In this document: positions 22,961 through 33,799 of the stretch, piece after piece | Layout: each line of letters opens with the position of its first letter | Position numbering within the stretch: the first letter of the stretch is position 1 | Assembly: GCF_023159225.1 (NCBI RefSeq) | Contig: NC_063180.1 | Location: forward strand, 6,011,297-6,075,296 | DNA from: Perognathus longimembris pacificus | Taxonomy: Eukaryota; Chordata; Mammalia; Rodentia; Heteromyidae | Length of the DNA stretch: 64,000 nt | Reading direction: 5' to 3' | Translations under genes and position numbers: made by a program | The notes under the pieces: model-generated | What the model was told of the DNA's origin: nothing | Databases searched by the model: none | What the model saw: the letters and a program-made list of their open reading frames with translations, nothing else

Positions 22961-23180
22961 TGGGGTAGAAAGCCAAGGGAGAAGGTGAGGGAAGAGCCCA
23001 GGAAGTGATGGGAGAGTCCAAGGAGGATAGGAGAGAGAGCCCAGGGACAAAACAAAAGAGAGTGCCCGGGGAGGTGATGGGGAGAGAGCCCAGGGAAACA
23101 GTGAAGGAGAAGGCCCAGAGAGGTGATGGGGAGAGGGCCCAGAGTAGGCAGAGGAGAAATCCCAGGGAGGGGTGGAGGAG
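22961..23180. repeat. Degenerate G/A-rich minisatellite
   Basis: The unit 'gaggtgatggggagag' followed by a 'gcccag' block recurs at 23071 and 23120 (49 bp apart). Looser versions occur upstream ('gtgagggaagagcccagg', 'agtgatgggagagtcc'). Four to five units in all. Confidence 0.65.
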
Positions 23181-23354
23181 GTCTCTGTATTGACTCAGTC
23201 TGGGCTTGTTATTTCCAAGAACTCCATTCCCTGCGAGGTCCTATTGAAGGTTAGCCTGGTAGAAGGGCAATGTGCAGAAAAACCAGGATGAGGCCATGCT
23301 GGTATTTCCATTGCCCTTGTCTTTCTCATTCTTCCCCTCACTCTATCTCAGTGA

Positions 23355-23378
23355 TTTTTTGTTGTTGTTGTTGTTGTT
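23355..23378. repeat. (TTG)n trinucleotide repeat
   Basis: About seven TTG units forming the tail of the antisense SINE to the right. Confidence 0.85.
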
Positions 23379-23610
23379 ATGTGCTGGTCCTGGGGCTTGA
23401 ACTCAGGGTCTGGGCACTGGCCCTGAGCTTTTGTGCTCAAGGCTCATGCTCTACCACTAGCCACAGTTCCACTTCTGGCTCTTTGGTGGTTACTTGTTGA
23501 CAAGAGTCTTACCAACTTGCTTGGGTGGGCTGGCTTCTAACTGTGTTCCTCAGATCTCAGCCTTCTTAGTAGCTAGGATTACAGCCTGAGCCACCAGTGC
23601 CTGACTTCTA
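23379..23610 (-). mobile_element. B1-Geo SINE
   Basis: Antisense Geo half ('tgctggtcctggggcttgaa', 'ctctaccactagccacagtt') and antisense B1 half ('ctcagatctcagccttctta', 'gctaggattacagcctgag'). Confidence 0.9.
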
Positions 23611-23629
23611 TCTCTCTCTTTTGTACTAC

Positions 23630-24462
23630 ATTTTAGAAGATCCACATGACTCTATGAGGCCTTATTTTCAAATGACTAATGCACAGTGGTGCAAAATAAT
23701 GCATGAGTAACAACACTCATCTAAAGTGCAAGAGAGGCCATGGATATTAATGAATGAAGTATGGAAAGCCTTTGATTTGTTCCAGATTCCCCACTGTAGC
23801 TACTAAGCAAGAAACAAACATGTGCCAAGGTTTGGCAGAGCATCAAAGAAGAATATCCAAATTAGTTGAAAAGGCTTCTAATATCCCCCTCTTCTCTAAT
23901 TCTCTGGGCTTCCATCAGATACATCAACAAACAGCATTGTGTAACTATATAGACAAGTAGGAATGAAAGTCCCATATCGTCAATAACATTAGAAAATGTA
24001 TTGTTTTTAAAATTTTAGAAGATAATTATCTTTCATAAAATGAGTGGATCTATCATTGTTATTTTTCAAACCAATTAAAAGATAAAACACCAGAATTTGT
24101 TCATCTTAACTTTCTTTTCTTCTTTTTTTTTTTTTTTTTTTTTGGCAGTTCTTGAGTTTGGACTGAGAACCTTATGCTTGCTTGACTTGCTTACTTGGAT
24201 AGCACTCTACCACTTGAACCATGCTTCCAGCCAAACTTTTGGTTAGTTATGTTGGAAATAGAATCTCATGGACTCTTCTACTCAGAATGATCTGAAACCA
24301 TGACTCTTTGGATCTCAGCCTCCTACATAGTGGCAATTACAGGTGTGAGGCACTAGCACCCATTCATTTTATATTTCTAATAAAGGGAATATTGATAGAT
24401 TAAGAAGCAGATCTTTGAAAGCATACAGGGGTTCGGGAACTAAAAACTTTGGGAGTTGCTAG
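23630..24462 (+). mobile_element. Decayed hAT (Charlie-type) DNA transposon
   Basis: Two parts (about 23630-24118 and 24367-24462) flank a SINE. The first holds a decayed transposase C-terminus. The frame 23754-23960 contains 'QRRISKLVEKA' and 'QIHQQTALCNYID', in the positions where hAT dimerisation domains have 'EKA..' and '..KTTYCNRL'. After the SINE, 'aatattgatagattaag' and the end 'aaaaactttgggagttgcta' match the terminal segment of a widespread mammalian hAT element that ends in 'tttgagaaccactg'. No intact protein remains. Confidence 0.65.
24120..24366 (-). mobile_element. B1-ID composite SINE nested in the hAT element
   Basis: Begins with a T-run of about 20 (A tail of the minus strand). 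Next come an antisense tRNA/ID-like half ('ctaccacttgaaccatgctt') and an antisense B1-like half ('ggatctcagcctcctacata'). Confidence 0.75.
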
Positions 24463-25279
24463 TGTAAACCCTATTCCCAAACATCGCAGCTGCTCTGTCG
24501 GGTAGAGCTGTGGAGTGCCTCCTCCACTCCATGGCAGCTCCTGGGCCAGATGTGAGCAAGGGTCCCGGGGGATGATTCTCCCACAGCTCCCCTGTGCCTA
24601 CAGCCATGGTCATGGGGCTAGGAAACCGGCATGAGGCCTCACTGTGGTCGTTATATTCCTCCACATCTCATACAGATCCCAATGCAGAGTCCATGGTCTT
24701 CAGGGACATCACTGTACAACTAATGGGGCGAGGCTGGGCCACGCACCACCCTTGCCCAGTTTGCCTTGCTGACCACACAGTCATTGATACGGGATGGGTG
24801 ACTGGGGAGCCATGACAGGGGTAGAAGGCAGAGGGGAACTGTGGAAGGGCACAGGAATGTGCCAAAGCCACAGGAGGAACAACAGGAAGCCAGAAAGGCA
24901 GACTGGAGCTATGAGGGTCCAGACAACGCAGATCTGATGGCTAGTCATTGGGAGCTTCAGCAGATAGCTGAGCAGGCTGGAAGTCACGCAGCACCTCCAG
25001 CCAGGGGAAGTGGATTCATGAGGCAGAGGTTCAGGTTCCACGCTCACTCTCACCCCCAGCTTTTGGACAGTCTGTCAGCAGCTGGCGAGTGATTTACAGT
25101 CCCTGCCATAGACAGGATGCAGTGCCATAAAAGGCAGAGGTACTCTCTCTTTCAGGCCTCACTGTGTCCTTTTATGAGTAAACATTTCTCGATAAAGACT
25201 TACTGTCTGCAGAGACCCCTTTATACCCCAAAGGTAAGGGTTTAAGTGGCCTGAAAACTGCCCGTTACTTATCTTTACA
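24463..25279 (+). mobile_element. Putative retroviral LTR
   Basis: The interval begins TGTAAA and ends TTTACA, a 6-bp terminal inverted repeat. Near the right it has a TATA-like 'ccataaaaggcaga' (about 25127), then 'gagtaaacatttctcgataa' with a weak polyadenylation-like 'gataaag' (about 25191), in the order promoter, R, U5. The sequence 'tggtggggacgctcatct' starting at 25281 is where a primer-binding site would be, but I cannot assign a tRNA. No target duplication is seen, and the left edge touches the end of the hAT element, so the left boundary is unsure. No viral protein is recognised nearby. Confidence 0.4.
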
Positions 25280-25299
25280 ATGGTGGGGACGCTCATCTC

Positions 25300-26395
25300 A
25301 TGGCATATATTTACAGTGACTGGTCATAAATCAGGCTGATCCCTAGGCCTTGAGGTCTGGGGTCTTGTCCATTCCAAAAGACCAAGGTAGGAGAACCATT
25401 TCTGTCTCTCTCCAGAGCTCTTTCTGGATAGGAAATTGCTGGTGCTCAAGAGGTAGGATACAAAACCCTGTCTCTGAGGAGGTACAGAACCCTCAGGACC
25501 CTCTCTGTTCTTTAAGCACTGTCTCCTTTCCTCTACAATCCAAGCTCTGCTCTCAATACAGTTTCATAAGCGCACCGGCATGGGCATCTGACCTGGCTGG
25601 GACGGTTCTGCTCTTCCACATTCAAATACCCTACAGATACACCAAGTCACCATTAGTGACTTTTCTGCAAGGGTACAGAAAAGGACTCCCAACCCCCCAG
25701 AAACCAGAGCCTATGGGCACCTAGCACTTTACTCTCTGTAGAGCAGATGCTGTAGGTCCCACCCAAACCCCAAATCCCAGGGACCATATCCCTTTAGTGC
25801 CCACATACCTCCTCCAGATTCCAGCCCCCGTGGCTCATTGTCTGAAGGGTACCATCTCTCCAAATCCCATTCTTCCCAACTCTGCAGCAGGTCTGGCATG
25901 CCAGTGCTGCCCTCAGCCAGCGCCGCAGGCAGCAGGCACTCAGATGCTGGCTCCCTCCATCCTGGGCCCACAGTCATACCCAGTGGAACTGGCTTGCTGA
26001 GCCCATCCCAGATACCAGCCATTTCTCTCCCAATCTCAGCTCCCTCCCTCCAGTGAACCACAAACCTTGGAAATTTGCATCTGCTTCTGAGAACTTGAAG
26101 TCAGAATCATCAGTGTTTCTTGGGAGGTGCATCTTCTTACAGGGTGCTGCTAGAGTGTCCCCCACAAAACAAGGCGAGTCCCCTGACATGTTTTGTCTGA
26201 CTGTGGCAACCAAAACTGGGTGGAGTTGCACAGGGAGAACACATGCAGAGTGTTGTTGCAATAACCTCATAAACAGTGAAAAGCCTATTGTCTTCCAAAA
26301 AACTTAACATTTGAGTTTATACAAAATGTGTTCCAAAATATTCCTATCCCCTCCCCTGGTTAATTTCTCCTTAAGAAGCTTTTAAAGATAAAGGC
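25300..26395. other. Unique or unrecognised sequence
   Basis: It may include the start of a retroviral interior after the putative LTR, but no gag-like frame is visible. Overlapping frames of 67-124 residues without domains. Confidence 0.4.
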
Positions 26396-26409
26396 AAAGC
26401 AAGAGAGCA

Positions 26410-26630
26410 AAGTGTTTTTATTTGTGCTTTTGTTGTTGTTTACGGTGGTGGTACTAGAAACTGAACTCAGGAGTTGTGCTTACTAGACAGGTACTGCTGT
26501 ACCACCCAAGCCAGGCTCCAACCCATGGCTAAAGCTTTTAGCTTTCATTTACTTTTCAAACAATGTCTCACACTTTTGCCTGGGCCACCCTTCAAATCTG
26601 TCACTACCAGTGAATAGCCAGTAAGCTAGC
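26410..26630 (-). mobile_element. B1-ID composite SINE
   Basis: Antisense ID-like half ('ctgaactcaggagttgtgct', 'taccacccaagccaggc') then antisense B1-like half ('caatgtctcacacttttgcc'). Diverged. Confidence 0.65.
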
Positions 26631-26636
26631 TTACTA

Positions 26637-26864
26637 GCACTGGTGGCTCATACCTGCAACCTGACTTCTTAGGAGGCTGAGATCTGAGGATTGTAGTTCA
26701 AAGCCAATCCAGGCAAGAAAGTCTTTCAGACTCTTATCTCCAATTAACCATCCAAAAAATAAAAAGCTGGAGATAGAGCTGTCGCTTAAGTAGTACAGTG
26801 CCAGCCTTGAATGCAAAAGCTCAGGGGTCAGCACCCAGGCCCTAAGTTTGAGGCTCAGGCCTGG
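26637..26864 (+). mobile_element. B1-Geo SINE
   Basis: 'agcactggtggctcatacct' (B1-like start), 'ttaggaggctgagatctgag', then the Geo half ('gagctgtcgcttaagtagta', 'cagccttgaatgcaaaagc'). The tail is the AC microsatellite that follows. Confidence 0.9.
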
Positions 26865-26874
26865 CACACACACT

Positions 26875-26921
<47 letters not shown>
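26865..26921. repeat. (AC)n microsatellite
   Basis: About 27 AC units grown from the SINE tail. Its antisense gives a valine/cysteine low-complexity frame. Confidence 0.95.
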
Positions 26922-26923
<2 letters not shown>

Positions 26924-28700
26924 TCCCCTCAAATCTAGGCAGAGTCTGAACTTCCCCTACTGGGCTACTGGGCTAGGGACTTCTCACACTGACATGGCTC
27001 ACAGGGACGAGGAGAAAGTTGAAGAGCTGGCAGGACAGACCAGGGTAGGGAGAGACTTGAGGATGCTGGGCCAAGTATAGCCATTTGTGTAAGGACATCA
27101 TTGTCAAGACTAATCCAGCAGACTTGTGAGGTGGCGTCCTTCTGCTTGATAGCTACCTGGCTAGCTGACCCTCAGCCTTGACTCTCCCCTGCAAGATGCA
27201 GCTCAGCTGAAGGGACCAGGCTGTTTCCAGCTGGGGTGTTCTAGCACGTGGGTACTCTAAAGCATGTGTTAACCATGCATGTGGGAGTGTGGCCACATGG
27301 CCCCCAGTCCTGACCAACTCTAGGAAGAACTTTCAAAGACCAGTCTTGCCCTCTTCCACTCATCCCCAGAGCAACGAAGCTCTTAGAAGCTCAGCAGGAG
27401 GACACACTTGCGCTGGGATTTTTCGGTTTGTGTTTGGGTCTGGGTTTTCAGTTCCCAGAACCTTCTGATCCTCCCTGGGGACTGTGATTCCAAGCACAGA
27501 AAACATACCCCAGCCACCCACAGCTCTGCCAGGACATTTCCCAGTATGAGTGGGGCTCAGCCACTCACACCTTCTAGAAGTCTTGTCTCACATAATGGCC
27601 CAAGGTATCAGAAGACTACCTTCCACTCCAGCCCAATGCTGGACATAAAGGCTCTACCACACAGCCCAGCACTCCTGCCTTCATCAGGACCTAGGGACCC
27701 ATAAAGGACAAGGGGCCAGCACTGTCTCTGAGGTTCTGTCTGCCATGTGGGGCAGTGCAAAGAGGATGCACAGCCACCAGACAGCACAGCCAGGAGGGAA
27801 AGTTCCAGACCTGGTGAGGGTGGGGTCTGCATGACAATGACAGGGACAGGAGGAAGAGCCTTAGCAGCCTGATGGACTAGGAAGGGTGATTTTCCCAGAA
27901 ACCATTAGGTCCTCCAGGATTCCCCAGGGCTTCAGGGAATGGGAAGAGAGCTGAAAAAGCCCCCAGGGGTTGAGAGCAGGGCCTGACATGAACCCTTGTG
28001 ACCATGGCCTTGTCCGTACCACTGTCCCATGAGGAAGGTCAAGATTGCGCCCATGCAAGAGGTCAGGACACCAAGGAACTAGACCAATTTCCACAGCCAA
28101 TAGAGTGAAGGTTATCTGCCCCACAGGGGGTTCCTCTGGTTGCTCCCTAGTGAACCCCAGCTCCTCAAGCAGCACGGGGACAGTGCATTGCCATGTGTGC
28201 CTTGTGTCACTTAGCTGCATACAGAGACCCGAGCCAGCTGTTGATGCTGCAGCTGGCCAGAGGGGGGTGGGGTGGGGTTCTGTCCCTGGGTGGAGCCTGA
28301 CTAGTACATTGTGAGGTGGTGGCACAACTGTCCTGGGAGAAGCTCTCCTGCCTTGAGGACAGCTGGCTGCTCTCCTGCCTTGGAGGCAGCTGGACGCCAA
28401 GCCCCTGACCCTCCACCAGGCCTGTTACAGCCTGTTCCATGTGGTCCTGGATTGAGTGCTTGCCTGTGTCTCTGATTTCCAGAAGGGTGTGGTCTCTGCT
28501 GTGTTCCAGGGTCCCTAACACAACCAAGGCACAAGAGTTCCTCAATAAACACTTGAGGAAAGAGGAAGAGAAGTAGGGAAAGAAAGAGGGAAGGAGAACA
28601 GGAAGAAGAAAGGAGAAGCAATGCTCTGGAAAGCAGAGAAACCCCAGTAGGAATCACCTGCATTTGACTGGGAGTATGGAAATACTTGGAGTCAAATGGA
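26922..28700. other. Unique sequence
   Basis: The antisense frame 27861-28400 (179 residues) is one of the longest outside repeats but shows no domain. A short tandem duplication lies at 28344-28395. Purine-rich 28555-28615. Confidence 0.45.
28344..28395. repeat. Two-copy tandem duplication
   Basis: 'gctctcctgccttgaggaca' and 'gctctcctgccttggaggca' each lead into 'gctgg', giving two adjacent units of about 27 bp with small differences. Confidence 0.8.
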
Positions 28701-28714
28701 AAATAGGCATGTTG

Positions 28715-28880
28715 ATTCTGAACTCTAGATCTAAACTCTTCAATGGCTCCCTCCCACCTATCACCCAAATTCTTCAAGCAATCTTCTTCAGTTTCCCACC
28801 ACACACAACTGCACCTGTGTCTGTGAGTCTCATACGGAGCCTGGACTAGGCAAAGCACTCTTTCCTGCCTGCACTGTGCC
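28715..28880 (+). mobile_element. L2 LINE fragment
   Basis: 'aactcttcaatggctccctc' is typical of the L2 consensus region that reads 'ttcaatggctcccactgcct'. Only this short block is convincing. Confidence 0.45.
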
Positions 28881-28949
28881 CTCGGCCCTCTCCAACCCTG
28901 CCCATCCCTGCCATCCCCAAAGCCTGACATATTATAGCCACTCACTCCT

Positions 28950-30490
28950 CACAGAACCCTCCTTAGCCATGGCACCCTGGAACTTTTTGGAATTTCTTCC
29001 TTGAGTCTCTCAACTGACACTTCTCAGGAACACTGTGAATTTTCTCAAGGAAGATCTCAAAAGGGATACGGCCAGGCCCGGTCACCTCAGGTTCTCCCAA
29101 AGGATCAGACCCAGAAATGAGTGATCAGGAGCCTGTTGTTTCTGAAGGGTTGAAGCTCCCTTCAAAGCCCCTCGGAGTGCCCTGTCACTCTGCTCTCTGG
29201 CAGCCTGAGGTGACTGCTTGTGTGTGGCTCACACAGGGCCACCCTTATATACACAGCCCTTCCCACACCGCATGGCTACACCAGAGACCTGGTCACACAC
29301 CTGGTTCCCAGGGTACAGAGTTTGCGCCCACCCATTGAGAAGCCTCGGTCTTTCAGCAGGAATCTCCTGAGAAGAGACCTTTTCCAATCTAGCTCACAGG
29401 TGCCAGGCTGCATGTGCCTGCAGCAGCAGCAGCAGCTTGTCCTGCCTGGTAGATGCTGGCCCAGAGCACAAGGAGGAGGACCTATCCCAGGACACCAGTG
29501 CAGCCTTTCACTCAGCGATCCCATAGCCTGCCCTGCCCAGGCTTCCAGCCACAGCCGCCAAGGGCTCCACAGAGTCTAAGCAGGCTTCTGTCACTCTTCC
29601 TGTACCCCGACCACCCCAAGTCTGTCAGACCATCCCAGACTGGGGTCGGCCTGACTTCCAGAGGTGGGAACAGGAGAGAGGCCCACCGGGCTTCACTGGG
29701 GGTGAAGCCATGGAGTAGAGGGAGGGGACGGTGGAGGGGAGGGATTGACTGACTCCTGGCCAGGACAAAGGGGACAAGGTGACAGGACAAGGGCATAACA
29801 GACAGTGAGGGACCTCCTTCCCTGTGCTGACCTTACCCAGTGCTCCCATGTCCTGGGAGCTGAGCCCCGCCTGGTGCTGGTCACGGACACTTTACAGCTG
29901 GGAGTCCAGGGGGGTCTCTAGTGCCCACCATCCTAGTAACTTTGTGCAGCAGAATCCCTCAGCGGTTTTCCTGTGTGGCCCTGAAAAGCCACTGCTCTCT
30001 GGCTTCCATGGACCTGACGCCCCTAATGAAGCCTCCCTAATCAGCAGCTCAGAGGAATCTAGTCATCATTGTGCCCTTCCGGAGCAGCACTGTGTACCCC
30101 ACAGTCCATCCATGCTCAGCCCCTGCCCTCCCCAGGGTCTGCCGAGCCCCGAAGCCCACCAGCAGTTACCCCATCTAAAGGAGAGCTAGCATTCACGGTG
30201 GAGAGGTGGTGAAAGTGGTTTGCTCAACAAACTCCAAGCTCCCATTTCTATTTACCTTCGTCCACTTGAGTGCTTCTGGGTTTTTGAGCCTGCAGAATGG
30301 CTGGGGAGCTTCCCACTGGCCAGGAGAAGAAAGGCTGACAGCGATGCTCCAGGCAGCCTGGGATCTGAGGGGGTTGTGGGGCCAGGCCAGAGAGCAGGCC
30401 CAGAGGTGCAGCAAGCACTAACAGCATCCTTCGTCGCCCTACTTTCTTTTCTCTTCCTTCCTGCCACCCTTTCTTCCCTTGCCCCTCCTT
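28950..30490. other. Unique GC-rich sequence
   Basis: A short (GCA)n run lies at 29421-29437. Frames of 60-121 residues on both strands overlap and have no domain. No CpG island is seen. Confidence 0.45.
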
Positions 30491-30494
30491 TTCA

Positions 30495-31035
30495 AATTTA
30501 GCTGTAATTCACATATCATAAAAATCTAGCATGTTAAAGTTTACAATTCAATGATTTTTAATATACTCACAAGACTGTGACATCACTACTATCTAATTAC
30601 AGAATATTTTCATCACCCCCTCCCTCCAAATAAACTCCACACCAGGTACAATCATTCCCCATTTCTTTCTCCTACCCCGGCACCTGACGCTCATTAATCT
30701 ACTTTGTGGATTTGCCTATTGGAAATGAGTCACATAAAAGAGAATCATAGGGTCTCCATATTTGAATGTGTGGCTTCTTACATTTAGCCTATCAAGATTC
30801 ATCTGTGTAACATTTCTCAGTACTTCATCCCTTTTCATGGCCAAGTAATATTCTATTGTATGAGTGAGTATAGCACCCTTTGTTTAGCCACACGCTCACA
30901 ACATTGGTTGTTTCCATGAAGGGGGAAGGGGTGGCTATTATGAACAATGTTGCTACAAACACTCACATACAAGTTATTTTATGAACAGAATTTCTGTTGT
31001 CTTGGTGATGTACTTAGTATTGGAACTGCTGATTC
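30495..31035 (-). mobile_element. Old L1M 3' region, antisense
   Basis: 'tgtaattcacatatcataaa', 'ggccaagtaatattctattg' and 'gtggctattatgaacaatgt' follow the antisense L1M 3' end in the correct order. Continues to about 'attggaactgctgattcc'. Non-coding. Confidence 0.85.
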
Positions 31036-32195
31036 CTCCTCTAGTCAACTCAGAGTGTGGAGGGGGCTGGAATGGCTGGAAGCTCAAGTCAGCTAGAAAG
31101 GTCCACAATAAGGATAAAACCAGAATTGTACCATCTCCAGCAGGTGATGCCAGTACCCAGTGAGCCTCCGACCAGATACTCGCCTCACACAGCAGGCTGA
31201 GATGGACCTTGCCACTGAATCCCAGGTGGGTATGGAGCCCCCCTACCCTGGCCCTGGAATGGAAACTCACGCCTGCCTGCTCCTGGCAGCAGTCTGCCTT
31301 CCCTGTTACCAACGCAGTGCAGAGGGACATGACTGGAATGGAAGCCTCAGTTTGGGGATGAGAAGCAAGACAGAGGACCCCCCAACCCCGCAATGGCAAT
31401 GGGCAGCTCCGGGGAGTCACCAAAGGACATCAGCAGCCATTGCTAATTCCCTCTCTAACCCTTTTCCTCTGGCTCCCTTCAAGTGCCCAGGACTGCCCAG
31501 ATCCAGGGGACCAGAAAGAGACAGGAGGGAGAAGGATGTGAGGCAAGGTTAAGCAGACCAGGGAATGCCCAGTGCTGAGTTCAGCTCCCCATGGGAAGGG
31601 GGTGTTCTGCCCTGGCGATAGCCCACCCCACAGTGACCACAAGCCCCTCCCTGCATGAGACTCTCCTCCATCATGCCTGCTGTGTAGGGACAAGAGGATT
31701 GGAGCAAGCACAAAATAGACAGCAACACTCAGCCGCCTACCAAACCCAAACCTCCTCTCAAAGGCCACCACTCAACACAGGAGGGGAAGTCAGATGGCAG
31801 AGGAAGTCCCCTATAGGCCTGGTGCCGATCTGGCTCCAGATCGCAGACTTTCCAGATCCCATTTACAGAAAAGGAGCTTAAGGCAGCTACTCAAAACAGA
31901 GACTCCGGTTCTCTTCTACACACCTAGGAGGAACAGAGTCTCTGGCACACAGCTGGACACTGCAGGTCAGCGAAAATAGTTATTCAAGTGAGCCAGACAC
32001 ATACAGGCCCACCTGAGCTGCCAACAGCCACAAGACCCTGAGCACCTACAAGACATAGACCCCCAGGAGGGGTACCTGACACAGCTCTAAGATGTAAGCT
32101 TCTGTGAGGGCCCAGGAGCAGAGAGAGCCCTTGTCACGGGAAAGTCCCAACTGCCAATGCTCTGGGCTGGGCACTCAGCACTGCTACCTCAACCA
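31036..32195. other. Unique sequence
   Basis: Frames of 96-149 residues lie on both strands without recognisable domains. Nothing else identified. Confidence 0.45.
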
Positions 32196-32199
32196 GCCT

Positions 32200-32280
32200 G
32201 AACCACCCCAGGACCTTTGCCCACAAGCTAGAATGCCATTGCCTCTGGCACATCATGGGTAAACTGTAGCTCCTTTATCC
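32200..32280 (+). mobile_element. L2 LINE fragment
   Basis: 'ccaggacctttgcccacaag' then 'agaatgccattgcctctgg' resembles the L2 block 'gggcctttgcacatgctgtt ... tgcctggaatg'. Confidence 0.45.
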
Positions 32281-32284
32281 ACTC

Positions 32285-32465
32285 TCTAATATTTATTGGA
32301 AACATAAGTGCTACTCTCAGGAACTAGTTCTTGAATTAATAATCCCAGCAATCATGACAACAGTCACTCTAAGAGCAGCAGTGACTATCTATGTAATGCT
32401 TGCTGCATGCATGGCACTGGCTAAGCATCCATACTCGTTCTTGGTGATTCTAACCCTCCAAGAGT
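32285..32465 (-). mobile_element. MIR fragment
   Basis: 'taatatttattggaaacata' and 'tgcatggcactggctaagca' match antisense MIR words ('aacatttattgagc', 'tgccaggcactg'). Confidence 0.45.
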
Positions 32466-32861
32466 AACAAGGAACTCCCATGGGAAGGGCAGGGCAAGGG
32501 TTCTGTCTGCCAGAGCCAGAGCTCTGGCCTCCAGACCTTGCCAGCTTCTGAGCCAGTCACTCTGAGTATCCTCCTTGAGGCCTGCTGTAAGACCTACTAC
32601 ACTTAACAAAGCCTGTTTGGGGTGACTTGTCCCAGCCACTGATCTGAGTGTGTGTGTGCTCGTTCTGGGATCAAGCTGGGAGAAAGGGCCTAGAGCAATA
32701 GACAGCAGTATGCCCAGAGTCCTGCGCAGGTCTTTCTTGCTGTTTTCCTGGCAAACATCCATATTAGCATGGGGCCTGGGGTCTGGTCTCTCCCATGAGG
32801 ATACCACAAGCTCTTGGGAACAAAGGCCCATGGCTCTGCCTTTTGTTGTTATTGTTGTTGT

Positions 32862-33090
32862 TGCCAGTCCTGGGGCTTGAACTCTAGGCCTGGGCACTGT
32901 CCCTGAGCTTCTTTGGCTTAAGGTTAGCACTCTACCACTTGAGCCACAGCACCACTTCTGGCTTTTTCTGAGTAGTTGTTTGGAGATAAGAGTCTAATGG
33001 ACTATCCAAACCAGGCTGGCATTGAACCACAATCCTCAGATCTCAGTCTCCTGAGTAGCTAGGATTACAGGTGTAAGCCACCGGCACCCA
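32862..33090 (-). mobile_element. B1-Geo SINE
   Basis: TTG-rich tail, antisense Geo ('ccagtcctggggcttgaact', 'ctaccacttgagccacagca'), antisense B1 ('cagatctcagtctcctgagt', 'gctaggattacaggtgtaag'). Confidence 0.92.
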
Positions 33091-33411
33091 ACATGGCTTG
33101 GATGCCTCTCCTTACCTCTTGCGCACCCCCCCCCCTCATGTGTGGCATGAGCTATATATAACGAGGGAATCTACCATGAAGTACTCGAATGAGGGTACCC
33201 CCCCCAAAGAAGTCCTTGAACTAGCCTGTAAGGCCAGCAGTATGCGCCCACCTGAAAGTCCCATGGGCTCCCTGGGCCTCACTTCAAGCCCCACTCCTGC
33301 CCTGGGGCTGCCTGGGGCTCACTGGCTATCTGCAATGACTCCCTTTCCTCTCCTAGCTTTCAAAAGGCCACTCTGTTATGTGTTTTTCAAAGGCTACCTG
33401 TCCAGTTCCTG
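33091..33411. other. Unique sequence
   Basis: C-runs at about 33127 and 33200; no gene recognised. Confidence 0.4.
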
Positions 33412-33427
33412 AAGAAATCCTAGAGGA

Positions 33428-33532
33428 AGTGGTGCTGTGGCTCAAAATGGTAGAGTGCTAGCCTTGAGCAAAAGAGGTCAGGACAGCACCTAGGCCCTGA
33501 GTTCAAGCCCCAGGACTAAAAATAAAAAAAGA
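33428..33532 (+). mobile_element. Monomeric Geo SINE with perfect target duplications
   Basis: Only the right Geo module is present: it starts 'agtggtgctgtggctcaaaa', contains 'ctagccttgagcaaaagagg' and 'ctgagttcaagccccaggac', and ends in an A-rich tail. The direct repeat 'aagaaatcctagagga' (16 bp) lies at 33412-33427 and 33533-33548. No ID-like or B1-like left half exists. It is either a 5'-truncated dimer or a transposition of the monomer. Confidence 0.93.
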
Positions 33533-33799
33533 AAGAAATCCTAGAGGAACCTTGCACATCCCTAAGACCGTGCTGCCTCCTCCAGGAAGCCCCCCATACA
33601 GGATTCATCACCATGTCCTAGGTGTCGCTTCCAATGGGAGATCCTAGAGGTCAGAGCCACTATCACCACATATCTGGTTCACACTCCAGAACCACTACTG
33701 AGATGAGCACAGAGAACCCAGAGGGGCCTAGGCCCAGCATCCTCTGCCTATCCCAGATGCCAGGCTTGACTTCATTATCCTCCAAATGCTCCCAAGATC

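Noticed and set aside
27861..28400. 179-residue minus-strand open frame
   Set aside because: No domain or known peptide; proline-rich chance frame in GC-rich DNA, with a tandem duplication inside.
28301..28945. 214-residue minus-strand open frame
   Set aside because: Crosses an L2-like block and a purine-rich tract, has a leucine/serine low-complexity middle and no recognisable domain.
29421..29437. Coding polyglutamine or polyalanine tract
   Set aside because: Only five to six GCA units, in frames without any other coding sign.
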